DNA of 57,641 bases, from positions 1-57,641 of IMG/VR virus record IMGVR_UViG_3300021438_000003; one strand, written 5' to 3'. The DNA comes from a virus. A model generated the notes under the pieces. It saw only the letters and a list, made by a program, of their open reading frames with translations, did not search any database and had not been told where the DNA came from. Positions 6,671-15,278 of the stretch are shown here, piece after piece (the stretch's first letter is position 1; every line of letters starts with the position of its first letter). Both the position numbers and the translations under genes were made by a program.

Positions 6671-6950
6671 AATAGAATTAAAATATCACTGGGTAGTAGA
6701 TGAGGAGGATAAAAAAGACCTTATATATGTAGATAGAGATACATTACTTGATTATGAAATAATAGATAATCTATTTTAGCAATTAAAATTTGTTTTAAAC
6801 GATCATAAAAATACTCATACAGGGATTATATGCTTTCATTTAGCGGGTTACGTTGCACAGAAGACAGCTGAGATATTTGATATAATAAATACTAATGAAA
6901 GGATAAAATATACTGTGTCCAAGTTAGAGCTTAAAAAGAATAATGATTAA
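6663..6950 (+). pseudogene. Open frame interrupted by one in-frame TAG (readthrough candidate or pseudogene)
   Basis: An ATG at 6663 overlaps the TerS stop by 8 bases. The frame runs 38 codons to a TAG at 6777-6779, then continues open for 56 more codons to TAA at 6948-6950, which overlaps the next ATG by 8 bases. If read through, it gives one acidic 95-residue protein (LLDYEIIDNLF before the stop, QLKFVLNDHKN after). Tight overlaps at both ends suggest that the full frame is the ancestral gene. TAG is used as an ordinary stop elsewhere (for example at 5684 and 30142), so genome-wide recoding is unlikely. Options are a recent nonsense mutation, an assembly error or programmed readthrough. Confidence 0.6.
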
Positions 6951-7161
6951 GATAAATAGAATATACACAGAGATAGAAACCGAGAACGCACTTGATAAAG
7001 AGTATAGGGATTATTACGTAAAAAATAGACGGGTATTTTATATAGATGATGAAGCGTTAAATAGATTTAAAGAAGCCATGCAAACTAAAAGACAAATAGA
7101 AGCTATAGATAAGATTAATAATATAGTTAAAAATGGTTATGTTTCACAACACTGGCGTTAA
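6943..7161 (+). CDS. Small protein between terminase subunits
   Basis: 72 residues, charged and helical in the second half (ALNRFKEAMQTKRQIEAI). Its start overlaps the end of the interrupted frame. Position between the terminase genes may mean a packaging accessory, but no family was recognised. Confidence 0.6.
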   Translation: MIKINRIYTEIETENALDKEYRDYYVKNRRVFYIDDEALNRFKEAMQTKRQIEAIDKINNIVKNGYVSQHWR

Positions 7162-7188
7162 TATATGTGAGGATTAAACCCTAACTAT

Positions 7189-9171
7189 ATGATTTTCACA
7201 CTAAAAGAAAGAGCTGAGCAAAGTTTATATTCATTCTTCATACAAGCGTGGCCGATTATTGAAGGACACAGCAAGTTTGTAGATGAATGGTTTTTAGAGG
7301 TGATTGCTGAGCATCTTGAGCTGGTTTATAAGAGAGAGATTAAGAATTTATTAATAAATGTTCCCCCTCGCGTCGGTAAAACTAGTTTGATAAGCATTGC
7401 GTTCCCTGCATGGGTTTGGATTAAGGATGCTACAGAGAAGATAATCAGTGCATCATGCACCAACTCTTTATCTTTAGACATTGCTGATAAGAGCAGGCTT
7501 CTAATACAAAGCAGCTGGTATCAGGAGAACTGGGGGCATCTGTTCAAGATAAGAATAGATCAGAACTCCAAGAGTTATTTTGCTAATGATAAACTTGGTT
7601 ATCGTATATCTACCTCAGTCGGATCATCTATTATCGGTCGTGGTGGTTCAATTCAAATTTGTTTAACAGCAGATACATTTATAGATACTAATAAAGGGAG
7701 TATTACAATAGGTGAAATTGTTAATGATAATCTTGATGTAAGAGTTTTAAGTTACAATCATGAGTTAAATATTACAGAGTATAAGCAAATAAAAACTTAT
7801 TATAAACATGAAGGTAAATTAATTTATAGAATACTTATCGCTAGTTGTTTAGAAGAAAAACCATTTTTTATTACAACTTTAAAATGTACGGAAGAGCATC
7901 CTATATTTGTAATAGGTAAAGGTTATATAAAAGCAAAAGAGATATTAGTAGGTGATAAATGTTTGTTTTTATCTAATAATATAAATGAAGTAACTGTTCG
8001 TTCAATTGTTTTAACTGATGATAATCCTGACTATGTTTATAACTTAGAGATAAAAGACAATAATAATTACTTTGCTAATAATATTCTTGTTCATAATTGC
8101 GACGATCCTAACGTTGTTGGTGGTGAATCAGAGGTTGTAAGAGATAGCGTTAATAACTGGTGGTCGATGAAGTGGTATAACAGGCTTAACGATATTCAGA
8201 ACGACAGAAGAATATTAGTGCAGCAAAGAGGTGATGAGAAAGATGTGTCTGGCAGTGTAATAGCTAACGACATTAATAATGAATGGGTAAAGCTTATACT
8301 ACCTTTAGAGTATGAATCACAATGCAAACGCCCAACTGTTCCCTTGTTCTGGACACGTGGGAAACCTTGGGAAGATAAGAGAACAAAAGACGGCGAATTA
8401 CTTACTAATCGATTGACAATTGATGATGTTAATAAGCTTAAGAAAGAATTGGGCTCTTATGGTTATGCTGCTCTTTACCAGCAAAGACCAGCTCCTCTTG
8501 ATGGAGGTATAATTAAGAAGCATTGGTTCAAGTTATACAAGTGGGGATTGCCGCAGATAGATTATGTTATCCAGAGCTGGGATACTGCCCTTACTGCTAA
8601 CGATGATAGTGCTTATTCTGCCTGTAGCACATGGGGATTATTCCAGGATAGATATGATAATACAAATGTGATACTATTGTCATGCTGGCGAGGCAGACTT
8701 GAATATCCAGAACTTAGGGAAAGGATTAAAAGGCTCGCTGATAACTATATGGATGTTGGTGAGATAGTTAATAAAAGGTTAATATTTAAGAAACCTGATA
8801 AAATAGTAATAGAGGCAAAGGCGTCTGGTGAGCCGTTGTTGCAGGATTTAAAAAGAGCTGGTGTTTACGGGCATCCTTTCATACCTAACAAGCATGGTGA
8901 TAAAACCCAGCGTGTTAGATTGATAACGCCGCTAATTGAGGCGGGTGTAGTATGGATGCCTGCGCAAGCTAATAATCCTGATCGGATGGAGGATTTTGCG
9001 GATGAGTTTGTTAACGAAGTTAGTTACTTTCCAAATCCAAGAAGTTTGGATTATACTGATACGTTAACGCAGGCATTGATAGTACTTAGAGATGGTAGTA
9101 GTATTAAGAATCCTAAAGACTATTATGAGCCTGATGATATGCGAGAAGAAACACAAGCATGGTATAGATAA
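7189..9171 (+). CDS. terL: Terminase large subunit carrying a mini-intein
   Basis: 660 residues, of which 158-303 are an intein; the spliced product would have 514 residues, a normal size. It is the packaging ATPase and nuclease. Walker A is NVPPRVGKT (57-65). The ATPase strand SIQI is followed, after the intein, by C-DD at 304-306, the Walker B acids. The C-terminal RNase H-like nuclease has acids at D465 (SWDTA), E542 (IVIEAKASG) and D621/D624 (LDYTD). Because the intein interrupts Walker B, the unspliced protein should be unable to package. ATG at 7189 was chosen as the first start after the upstream stop; the ribosome-binding signal there is weak. The protein continues the late operon into the portal gene after 140 bases. 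Confidence 0.93.
   Translation: MIFTLKERAEQSLYSFFIQAWPIIEGHSKFVDEWFLEVIAEHLELVYKREIKNLLINVPPRVGKTSLISIAFPAWVWIKDATEKIISASCTNSLSLDIADKSRLLIQSSWYQENWGHLFKIRIDQNSKSYFANDKLGYRISTSVGSSIIGRGGSIQICLTADTFIDTNKGSITIGEIVNDNLDVRVLSYNHELNITEYKQIKTYYKHEGKLIYRILIASCLEEKPFFITTLKCTEEHPIFVIGKGYIKAKEILVGDKCLFLSNNINEVTVRSIVLTDDNPDYVYNLEIKDNNNYFANNILVHNCDDPNVVGGESEVVRDSVNNWWSMKWYNRLNDIQNDRRILVQQRGDEKDVSGSVIANDINNEWVKLILPLEYESQCKRPTVPLFWTRGKPWEDKRTKDGELLTNRLTIDDVNKLKKELGSYGYAALYQQRPAPLDGGIIKKHWFKLYKWGLPQIDYVIQSWDTALTANDDSAYSACSTWGLFQDRYDNTNVILLSCWRGRLEYPELRERIKRLADNYMDVGEIVNKRLIFKKPDKIVIEAKASGEPLLQDLKRAGVYGHPFIPNKHGDKTQRVRLITPLIEAGVVWMPAQANNPDRMEDFADEFVNEVSYFPNPRSLDYTDTLTQALIVLRDGSSIKNPKDYYEPDDMREETQAWYR
7660..8097 (+). 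mobile_element. Mini-intein (146 residues) within the large terminase
   Basis: Block A begins at Cys158 (CLTADTFIDTNKGSITIGEI). Block B has T234-x-x-H237 (TEEHP). Block F is YVYNLEIKDNNNYFANN and block G is ILVHN, ending in His302-Asn303, with Cys304 as the +1 residue. These are all parts needed for class 1 self-splicing. Between blocks B and F there is no LAGLIDADG or HNH homing-endonuclease domain, so it is a mini-intein. Base composition inside looks as AT-rich as, or richer than, the extein. The insertion point immediately before the Walker B acids is a classic intein site: conserved and essential. Confidence 0.93.
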
Positions 9172-9178
9172 AAGAAAA

Positions 9179-9216
9179 CCCCTTAATGATGGAGGACTAA
9201 CAACAAGATTAAGGGG
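9179..9216 (+). promoter_or_regulatory. Intergenic hairpin between terL and portal
   Basis: CCCCTTAAT (9179-9187) pairs with ATTAAGGGG (9208-9216), a 9-bp stem enclosing a 20-base loop that contains GGAGGA. No U-tract follows, so it is not a standard terminator. A second short pairing, GACAAC with GTTGTC, lies about 9270-9308. The 140-base leader of the portal gene lacks a clear ribosome-binding site, so these structures may modulate portal translation or transcript processing. Confidence 0.5.
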
Positions 9217-9311
9217 AAATGAGCAAATAATTGAAAAGTTGTTTTTAGGAAAACAATAAAACTAAAAGACAACAGAGATATAATAACTATTAATATTTTT
9301 GTTGTCAATTA

Positions 9312-11687
9312 ATGAAAAATAAAGAAAGGCTACGGCTTAACAAAACTAGCAGGCAATCAACTCTTGATAACGATCTAGCTAGCATTGATCCCAACGTTAA
9401 CTTGGATGTTATTAATAAAGTTAATGATTTGGAAGACGGATCGAGTGTTTATGAGATAGGTGACCCTGAACAGGATAAACCAAAGGACGACAAATTCCAT
9501 TCGAACCTTGCTGTTAATATGAAAGACGGCACGCTTAAGAAGCTTGCTGAGTTTGTACTTGAGGCTATTGATGAGGATATAGAAGCGAGACAACCTTGGC
9601 TTGATCTTCATAATAAGCTTAAAAAATATACCGGTTACGATGGTGAAGATTTAACTAGTATCCCTTTCTCACAAGCTTGTCGTACTGTAGATAGTACATT
9701 ATCGACAGCTGTGATTCGTTTCTGCGCAACAACTGTAGCTGAGATGTTACCAGAAAGCGGCCCAGCTGGTTTTAAAATATTTGGACAGGAAACGGAAGAG
9801 CTTGAGTACATATCTAAAGTAAGGAGTCAGTGGCTTAATTATTATCTAACTGTTAAAGACGCCGAATATTATAAAGACTATGAGAAGTTTATATATTACT
9901 TGGGTTTTTACGGCACAATCATTCGTAAGGTTTATTATGATAATATCCTTAAAATGCCTCTATCAAGGTTCATCTTACCTGAGAACTTCCTTGTTAATAT
10001 AGATTGCAGTTCTATTCTCGACTCAGATAGATTAACACATATTCTAAAACTATCTGCTCGTGAAGTATTACTTAATCAGAAGAATAAAATATATCGTGAT
10101 GTTGAACTACCTTATCTAAAGGTTGGAGCAAATGAGAATGATAATAGCTATAACGATGATGAGGAGGATACCAAGACATCAAACAGTGTTATTGACCTTG
10201 ATGTTTATACGCAGCGTTCACTCCATGATGTTTATGAGTCCCATATATATTTAAACCTTGAGACGTTTGAGGATAGTTACAATTCCGATGAGATAACGGA
10301 GGTGGCTAAACCTTATATAGTTACAATAGATAAGGAAAGCAGAGAGATACTAAGGATCGAGCGTAACTGGAAAGAAACAGATAAGGAGTTCAAGAGACGT
10401 AAGTTCTTCGTTGCATATCAGTATTACACTGGGTTTGACATATGGGGTCAAGGACTGGCCAGAATGGCGGGTAATGGGGCGATAACAGTTACCAACATGC
10501 TCCGTCAGACTATTGATGCAGCGACCTATCAGAATTTACCGGCCGGTTTTATTCAAAAAGGAACAAGCAAGCAGCAGATAACTGATATAACCCTTGGTGC
10601 TGGTCAATGGAAGTTTCTAGACGCAGCTGGTGATATAAGACAGATGTTTGCCCCTCTTCCAGCAAACGGACCATCACAGGCATTAATGCAGTTAAGACAG
10701 GAAATAATAGGTCAGATGCAGGACCAGTTATCTACCAGTGAACTTGGGATGATGGATAGCAAGGAGGATATCCCGACAGGTACGGCTATTGCGTTCTTGC
10801 AGGAAAAGAACAAGATACAGTCTAAAGTCCAGAAGTCCATTCATAATTCATTCTCTCAGGAGCTAAGACTTCTTGATGAGATATTCAAGGAAGTAATAGA
10901 TCGTGAGGAGTTTTTTGTTAACGGCGAGGAATATATTATCACAAGGGATCATTATGTTGATTCCGTTCAGTTAGTACCAGTATCCGACCCTTCTATTAAC
11001 TCTACTATTGAACGGGTAATGAAAGCGGAAGCTGTGTTTCAAACAGCAATGCAGCTACCAGATAAGGTTAACGCTGTTGAAGCTATTAAAATGATATTCA
11101 AGGCGCAAGGCTTGCCGCAGGATGAGATAGAGAGCTTATTGATGCAGGACGAGCAGCAGGAGATAGAGCCTCGCGATCCAATAACCGAAAACATGGACTT
11201 GATGCAAGGTAAACCTGTGAAAGCAGGTATTGAACAGAACCATGATGCGCATATTGTTGTTCATTCTGGTGTTGATAATGAAGCATCAGCTGCGCATATT
11301 CAAGAGCATATGGCTCTCAAGTTCATGCTCCAGATGCAGAATGAGATGGGTATAGATTTAAGTCAGGTTGATCCAAATGACAGGGAAGCCCAAGACATGT
11401 TAGCACTAAAAGCAGCAGAAGCAATAACTGCACTTGGACTTGGTAATAATGTCGATGAGGATAAACAACTTGACCCTAACGAGTTAATTAGAGCTGAAAT
11501 CGAACAGAAAAGAGAGGAAAGCCTGATTAGAAAACAGATTGCAGATGATCAATTAGAAGCTGACGCGTTTAAAACACAGCTGCACTTTGAAGAGACCAAG
11601 CAGAAGCTTAAACTTGAGAAAGAGAAAGCATTGCTTGAAGCTAAAATTGAAATGGAGAAATTAAGAAGTAAATTTGGTGGATTATAA
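9312..11687 (+). CDS. Portal protein (P22-like)
   Basis: 791 residues. The portal forms the dodecameric DNA gate at the capsid vertex. Its length, position directly after the large terminase and features such as GFDIWGQGLARMAG, followed by TVTNMLRQTIDAATYQNLPAG and a helical, glutamate/lysine-rich C-terminal region (about 700-790), match P22-like portals, whose C-terminus forms a barrel. There is no sign of truncation. The start is the first ATG after a structured leader without a strong ribosome-binding signal. Confidence 0.85.
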   Translation: MKNKERLRLNKTSRQSTLDNDLASIDPNVNLDVINKVNDLEDGSSVYEIGDPEQDKPKDDKFHSNLAVNMKDGTLKKLAEFVLEAIDEDIEARQPWLDLHNKLKKYTGYDGEDLTSIPFSQACRTVDSTLSTAVIRFCATTVAEMLPESGPAGFKIFGQETEELEYISKVRSQWLNYYLTVKDAEYYKDYEKFIYYLGFYGTIIRKVYYDNILKMPLSRFILPENFLVNIDCSSILDSDRLTHILKLSAREVLLNQKNKIYRDVELPYLKVGANENDNSYNDDEEDTKTSNSVIDLDVYTQRSLHDVYESHIYLNLETFEDSYNSDEITEVAKPYIVTIDKESREILRIERNWKETDKEFKRRKFFVAYQYYTGFDIWGQGLARMAGNGAITVTNMLRQTIDAATYQNLPAGFIQKGTSKQQITDITLGAGQWKFLDAAGDIRQMFAPLPANGPSQALMQLRQEIIGQMQDQLSTSELGMMDSKEDIPTGTAIAFLQEKNKIQSKVQKSIHNSFSQELRLLDEIFKEVIDREEFFVNGEEYIITRDHYVDSVQLVPVSDPSINSTIERVMKAEAVFQTAMQLPDKVNAVEAIKMIFKAQGLPQDEIESLLMQDEQQEIEPRDPITENMDLMQGKPVKAGIEQNHDAHIVVHSGVDNEASAAHIQEHMALKFMLQMQNEMGIDLSQVDPNDREAQDMLALKAAEAITALGLGNNVDEDKQLDPNELIRAEIEQKREESLIRKQIADDQLEADAFKTQLHFEETKQKLKLEKEKALLEAKIEMEKLRSKFGGL

Positions 11688-11841
11688 ATTTAATTATAGA
11701 ACAGTTAATATTTATAAATGTAATAAATGTGGCTATGAAAACGAATCAGTTTTTGCCATACGTACTATCCAGATTTTATTATGTGGAGAATGTAATTGTT
11801 ATTTTAATAATAGGGAGGATAAAAATAATGAAAGACCATGA
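11677..11841 (+). CDS. Zinc-ribbon microprotein
   Basis: 54 residues from a GTG at 11677 that overlaps the end of the portal gene. It contains YKCNKCGYENE and, 17 residues later, LLCGECNCYF, a CxxC...CxxC zinc ribbon. Tandem CxxC ribbons of this size are common among phage structural operons. It ends inside the start of the following gene (11828). Start choice is uncertain, but the frame and motifs are clear. Confidence 0.65.
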   Translation: MDYKFNYRTVNIYKCNKCGYENESVFAIRTIQILLCGECNCYFNNREDKNNERP

Positions 11842-12025
11842 GTATATATTAACAGAGATTAACAAAAACATTAAGGATACATTGGAAAGTATCGAGAATC
11901 GTATTGTTAGCGGCGGCATACAGACAATGGAGGATTACAAGTTTAATCTTGGTATCAGGTATGCACTAACAAAACTTGAAGATTATATAAAACTAGTAAG
12001 CAGGGAGGACGGGATTAATGAGTAA
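11828..12025 (+). CDS. Small helical protein
   Basis: 65 residues from the ATG at 11828, preceded by GGGAGGATAAAAATA; the longer frame to 11729 belongs to the zinc-ribbon region in another phase. Predicted helical (EYILTEINKNIKDTLESIEN). It overlaps the next gene by 8 bases. Function unknown; probably a head-assembly accessory by location. Confidence 0.65.
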   Translation: MKDHEYILTEINKNIKDTLESIENRIVSGGIQTMEDYKFNLGIRYALTKLEDYIKLVSREDGINE

Positions 12026-12425
12026 TTATTACATGCAAGTAGATTTGTCAGACAATGACGAGATCGGTATTGATCTGGATACTTTTAATAAAGAAGAGGA
12101 GTTAAAACTTTTTGAAGATTGTACTATTAAACCGACTGACATTTTAATCAGATTATATATTCAACCTAAGAAAACAAAAGGCGGGATAATTCTTGATAAC
12201 ACCAAGGATATTTTCCATGAGATAGTAGGTTACGTTGCTAAAATCGGCAAGTGTGGGTTCAGTGGTGAGCGTTATAAGGACTGGGGGCATTGGTATAAAG
12301 TAGGTGATTGGGTTGCGTTCCCAAGACACGCAGGTATTAGATATACTTATAAGAAATTGCCTGTGTTCTCTATTGTAGATGATGCGCCGATGATGGTAGT
12401 ACCAGACCCAAGATACGTTAAATAA
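12018..12425 (+). CDS. GroES-like co-chaperonin
   Basis: 135 residues. The core IKPTDILIRLYIQPKKTKGG followed by IILD resembles the Cpn10/GroES start, including the mobile-loop region and GGI. Later parts, HEIVGYVAKIGKCGF and YKVGDWVAFPRHAG, match the barrel and the conserved GD-x-V. Phage GroES-like proteins (such as T4 gp31) redirect GroEL to fold the capsid protein; its place between portal and scaffold fits. There is an N-terminal extension of about 35 residues not found in bacterial GroES. Confidence 0.75.
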   Translation: MSNYYMQVDLSDNDEIGIDLDTFNKEEELKLFEDCTIKPTDILIRLYIQPKKTKGGIILDNTKDIFHEIVGYVAKIGKCGFSGERYKDWGHWYKVGDWVAFPRHAGIRYTYKKLPVFSIVDDAPMMVVPDPRYVK

Positions 12426-12435
12426 TAGGTAGCAA

Positions 12436-13476
12436 ATGAAAGACAATACAACATACGGCATCGATCCTAGTGATGATACTGCTGCTGTTTTAGCTGAGAT
12501 TGAGAAAAACGTTCAGGAAGAACAGGAAGCAGGCACTTTTGGAAAAGATGACCATAAAAAAGACTATATCGATCCAAGAGTTGATGGACTTGAGAATCTG
12601 GAAGACCTTGAGCAGGCAAATATTGCTGATGATGAGGTAGTAGAAGAGAAAAAAGAAGCTAAAAAGGAGCTTAAGGAAGAAGAAAAAGAGGAAGAACCTA
12701 GCGAACTTGATCTTTTTAGGGAAAAATACTACAAGGAAAAGCAAAAACGCAAAGGTGTTTATGCTGATCGTCAGAAATTAGAACAGGAAAACGAAGAACT
12801 AAGAAAGTATTTACAAAATACTATCAGTTCTAATGCTGAGTTATATAAAAATAATCTAGTTAGCGACCTTGAGAAGATAAAGGGGCTTAGAAAACAGGCA
12901 TTACTTGGTGAAGATCCTGATTTACTTATTGAAGCAGACGATTTATACTATAAAGCGTTAATGAAACTTAACGAATTCGAAGCTAGAAATGGTAAAATAG
13001 ACACAACTGAGGAAACGGAACAGGAAGAACAGCAGGATATACCGGATAGAGCTGAGAGAATTGATGAAGAGGTACTAAATAACGCTAAGGAATGGTTGAA
13101 TAACAGACCTGAGCTTATTGAGGGTTCAAAACAGTATAATCCTCGTATTCAGAAAGCTGTTGCAACGTTTATAGAGGAGTTTGATGGTGAGTTAAGACGC
13201 CAAGGTAGAGCTGACGATATCCTAAGCGAGGATTATCTTGACGTTCTTGATGAATTTATCGACACAATCAAGGTAGAGAAGCCTAAATCAGGTTATAAGA
13301 CATCAAGTGTTGGTAGTGTTCGTAACAATTTCTCATCCAGTGGTGGTAATACTAGTACGATTCAGGTTAAACTTGACTCATGGGAAAAGGATTATGCTAA
13401 AAATCTTGGACTTAGTGAGAAAGAGTACTTAAAGGCTAAAATAGAAGACATTAAAGAATCAAGAAGAGGTAGATAA
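12436..13476 (+). CDS. Scaffold protein
   Basis: 346 residues, highly charged. An acidic N-terminal part is followed by a Lys/Glu coiled coil (about 75-130), a helical middle and a basic end. This composition and the position between portal and capsid genes are typical of phage scaffolds, which assemble with the coat protein and leave or are degraded during maturation. No protease gene was recognised nearby. Its stop overlaps the next ATG by 1 base. Confidence 0.72.
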   Translation: MKDNTTYGIDPSDDTAAVLAEIEKNVQEEQEAGTFGKDDHKKDYIDPRVDGLENLEDLEQANIADDEVVEEKKEAKKELKEEEKEEEPSELDLFREKYYKEKQKRKGVYADRQKLEQENEELRKYLQNTISSNAELYKNNLVSDLEKIKGLRKQALLGEDPDLLIEADDLYYKALMKLNEFEARNGKIDTTEETEQEEQQDIPDRAERIDEEVLNNAKEWLNNRPELIEGSKQYNPRIQKAVATFIEEFDGELRRQGRADDILSEDYLDVLDEFIDTIKVEKPKSGYKTSSVGSVRNNFSSSGGNTSTIQVKLDSWEKDYAKNLGLSEKEYLKAKIEDIKESRRGR

Positions 13477-13919
13477 TGAGTAGCGAAAGACAATCAAGGG
13501 GCGTAGAGAGCCGAAAAACTGACAAAGAACCCAATCGTGTTAAATACAACATGGATTATGTTAGTTCAACTGATGTGCCTGATCATATAAAGAAGCCGGG
13601 ATTTGAATATTTTTGGGAAAGACATAGTATAAGGGGTCAAAATGATTCTGCGCTGGATGCAAGTCTTCGTAGAGGTTGGAGACCAGTACCTATTGATAGA
13701 GACCCTGAAAGATTTTGCGATATTCTGGATCGTAACCCTTTATCACGTAAATACATATGTCAAGGTGATGTTATTTTACTTGAGAGAGAACTAGCAATTG
13801 GCGAAGCTGAAAAAGAAGGAAGAATCAACCTGTCTCATGAAAGAGTTGTTACTTCACCTGCTTATAATTTTAAAAATGAAAATGTTAAAAGTCATTCAAT
13901 AGGAACAGTGAGAAATTAA
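13476..13919 (+). CDS. Conserved head-region protein of unknown function
   Basis: 147 residues, basic and charged. Features include VPDHIKKPGFEYFWERHSI and a segment with RRGWRPVPIDRDPERF. Genes of this kind commonly accompany scaffolds in podovirus-like head modules and may be minor head components. No enzymatic motif is visible. Confidence 0.65.
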   Translation: MSSERQSRGVESRKTDKEPNRVKYNMDYVSSTDVPDHIKKPGFEYFWERHSIRGQNDSALDASLRRGWRPVPIDRDPERFCDILDRNPLSRKYICQGDVILLERELAIGEAEKEGRINLSHERVVTSPAYNFKNENVKSHSIGTVRN

Positions 13920-13920
13920 G

Positions 13921-15063
13921 ATGGCGTATTACCCACCAAACGGCAGTTATGCACAAGTAATAATGAATGAAGATGTATATCTTGATTATCCGTATTCAGC
14001 GGATGTATCCAAGACTACTATTCAAGATCTCATGGGCATAAATGCTAATCTGGCAGCTTTATCTTTAATATTACCTGACGCTACTGAGACAGGACCGGGG
14101 TTTTCAATAGCGTTTAGTAATATTGGAGCTAACGCAGTTAGTATCAAGCTAAATGATGGAGCAACACAGCTGGTTAATCTAGCTGTTGGTGCAAGCCTTG
14201 CGATAACACTTAGTGATAGCACAACTGCTAATGGTGTATGGTTAATATTGCCGCTTGGTAATGGTGTACCCGGTATTACTACTTTTACAGTTAATAGTCC
14301 GAATGACAGTATTAATATAACAAATGGAACAGTAACTAACCCTAATGGCACAGTAAGTATTGATGTTCCAACATTAATAAACAAAATAAATGGATTAGGA
14401 TCATTAACTCAAGGGTTGGTTGTTATAAACAATAATGAAGTTGATCCTTGGTACATAACATTGCTTGCCGGTGATGGCAATATCACTGTAACAAATGGTG
14501 ATGGAAGTAGTTTTGGTGATCCTATTGTTATTAATTTAAATAATACTATTGAAATTGATCAGGTAACAGCTGGTAACATTGCTATTAGTGGTAATGAAAT
14601 TAGTAATACAGCTAATAATACTGATATGAATGTTAATACAACAGGTACTTCATATTTAATATTAAACGGCGTTAAGATAGATACAAGCGGTAACATCAGT
14701 AATATTAACAGTTTAAGTGCTACTACTGCTTTCATAGGCCCTAATATATCTAAGGCGTGGTGTCGCTTTACAAATACATCCGGTACATTGGTTGTAACAA
14801 GTAGTTATAATGTAGATAGTATAACTTATGATTCATTAAGTTTTCAATACACCATTAATTTCACTACCCCTATGGGATCAACAGAATACGGAGTATTTAT
14901 AAGTTGTGCTAACAATAATAGTACTCCTCCGCTGCAAACAAGAGTTGGTTATGACGTTGTAAAGACGGAAGACTATGTGAATATAGTACTAGCTGACTTA
15001 TCAGGTGAAATGTTAACTGATTTTCCTGAGGGAGTATCGGTTATGATTTACTCTTTAATATAA
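13921..15063 (+). CDS. Fibre-like structural protein in the head module
   Basis: 380 residues, rich in Asn, Thr, Ser, Gly and Ile, with beta-strand repeats (for example NISNINSLSATTAF). The C-terminal domain (about 280-380), with KAWCRFTNTSGTLVV and ILADLSGEM-like elements, resembles C-terminal fibre or decoration domains from phage tail fibres. The N-terminus is short and distinct, perhaps for attachment. Located between scaffold and capsid genes, it is a candidate head fibre rather than a tail fibre. Confidence 0.65.
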   Translation: MAYYPPNGSYAQVIMNEDVYLDYPYSADVSKTTIQDLMGINANLAALSLILPDATETGPGFSIAFSNIGANAVSIKLNDGATQLVNLAVGASLAITLSDSTTANGVWLILPLGNGVPGITTFTVNSPNDSINITNGTVTNPNGTVSIDVPTLINKINGLGSLTQGLVVINNNEVDPWYITLLAGDGNITVTNGDGSSFGDPIVINLNNTIEIDQVTAGNIAISGNEISNTANNTDMNVNTTGTSYLILNGVKIDTSGNISNINSLSATTAFIGPNISKAWCRFTNTSGTLVVTSSYNVDSITYDSLSFQYTINFTTPMGSTEYGVFISCANNNSTPPLQTRVGYDVVKTEDYVNIVLADLSGEMLTDFPEGVSVMIYSLI

Positions 15064-15094
15064 AAATTAACTAATTGACATTTAGTTAATTTTT
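15062..15094 (+). promoter_or_regulatory. Hairpin overlapping the capsid promoter -35 region
   Basis: A near-perfect stem AAAATTAACTAA / TTAGTTAATTTTT encloses TTGACAT in the loop. On the RNA it could end the upstream transcript (the 3' arm finishes in T5), while on DNA the loop supplies the -35 box of the next promoter. Termination and re-initiation at the same place would insulate capsid expression. Confidence 0.5.
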
Positions 15095-15104
15095 ATGTCA
15101 TAAT
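15075..15104 (+). promoter_or_regulatory. Strong sigma-70-like promoter for the capsid genes
   Basis: A perfect TTGACA (15075-15080) and CATAAT (15099-15104) are spaced by 18 bases. Transcription would begin about 15112, giving a leader of roughly 165 bases before the ATG at 15279. Capsid and decoration proteins are needed in very high amounts, which explains a dedicated promoter within the late operon. Confidence 0.7.
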
Positions 15105-15109
15105 ATCAT

Positions 15110-15278
15110 TCAATAAATTCCGCCCTAGTGGCTTTGAGTTAGCTTTTATCTCTGCAAAAAGCAAATATATCCGCATCACGTCGGGGAAGTTTCATTACTT
15201 CATGGGCATATCTAGCCTTTCAAATAGATAAAATCACACAGAATATTTTAATTAACTTAACTATTTTAAGGTAAATTT
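15110..15278 (+). other. Structured 5' leader of the capsid transcript
   Basis: The leader is less AT-rich than its surroundings. Local hairpins are visible: GCC/GGC around CTAGT near 15123, GCTTTT/AAAAGC at about 15145-15165, GAAGT/ACTTC around 15185-15201 and ATCTA/TAGAT around 15210-15230. I could not match it to a riboswitch class or to a tRNA. It may stabilise the capsid mRNA or encode a small RNA. Confidence 0.45.

Noticed and set aside
6663-6950. Alternative genetic code (TAG recoded)
   Set aside because: Several well-supported genes end in TAG (for example 5684-5686, 30142-30144), so TAG is a normal stop here.
7660-8097. Group I intron or homing endonuclease insertion
   Set aside because: The reading frame continues through the segment with protein-splicing motifs, and there is no endonuclease motif.
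14022-14384. 120-residue minus-strand frame
   Set aside because: Lies antisense inside the fibre-like gene at 13921; composition mirrors the beta-rich coding strand and no start signal is present.
15110-15278. tRNA or known riboswitch in the capsid leader
   Set aside because: No cloverleaf with matching acceptor stem and no recognised aptamer core could be found by eye.
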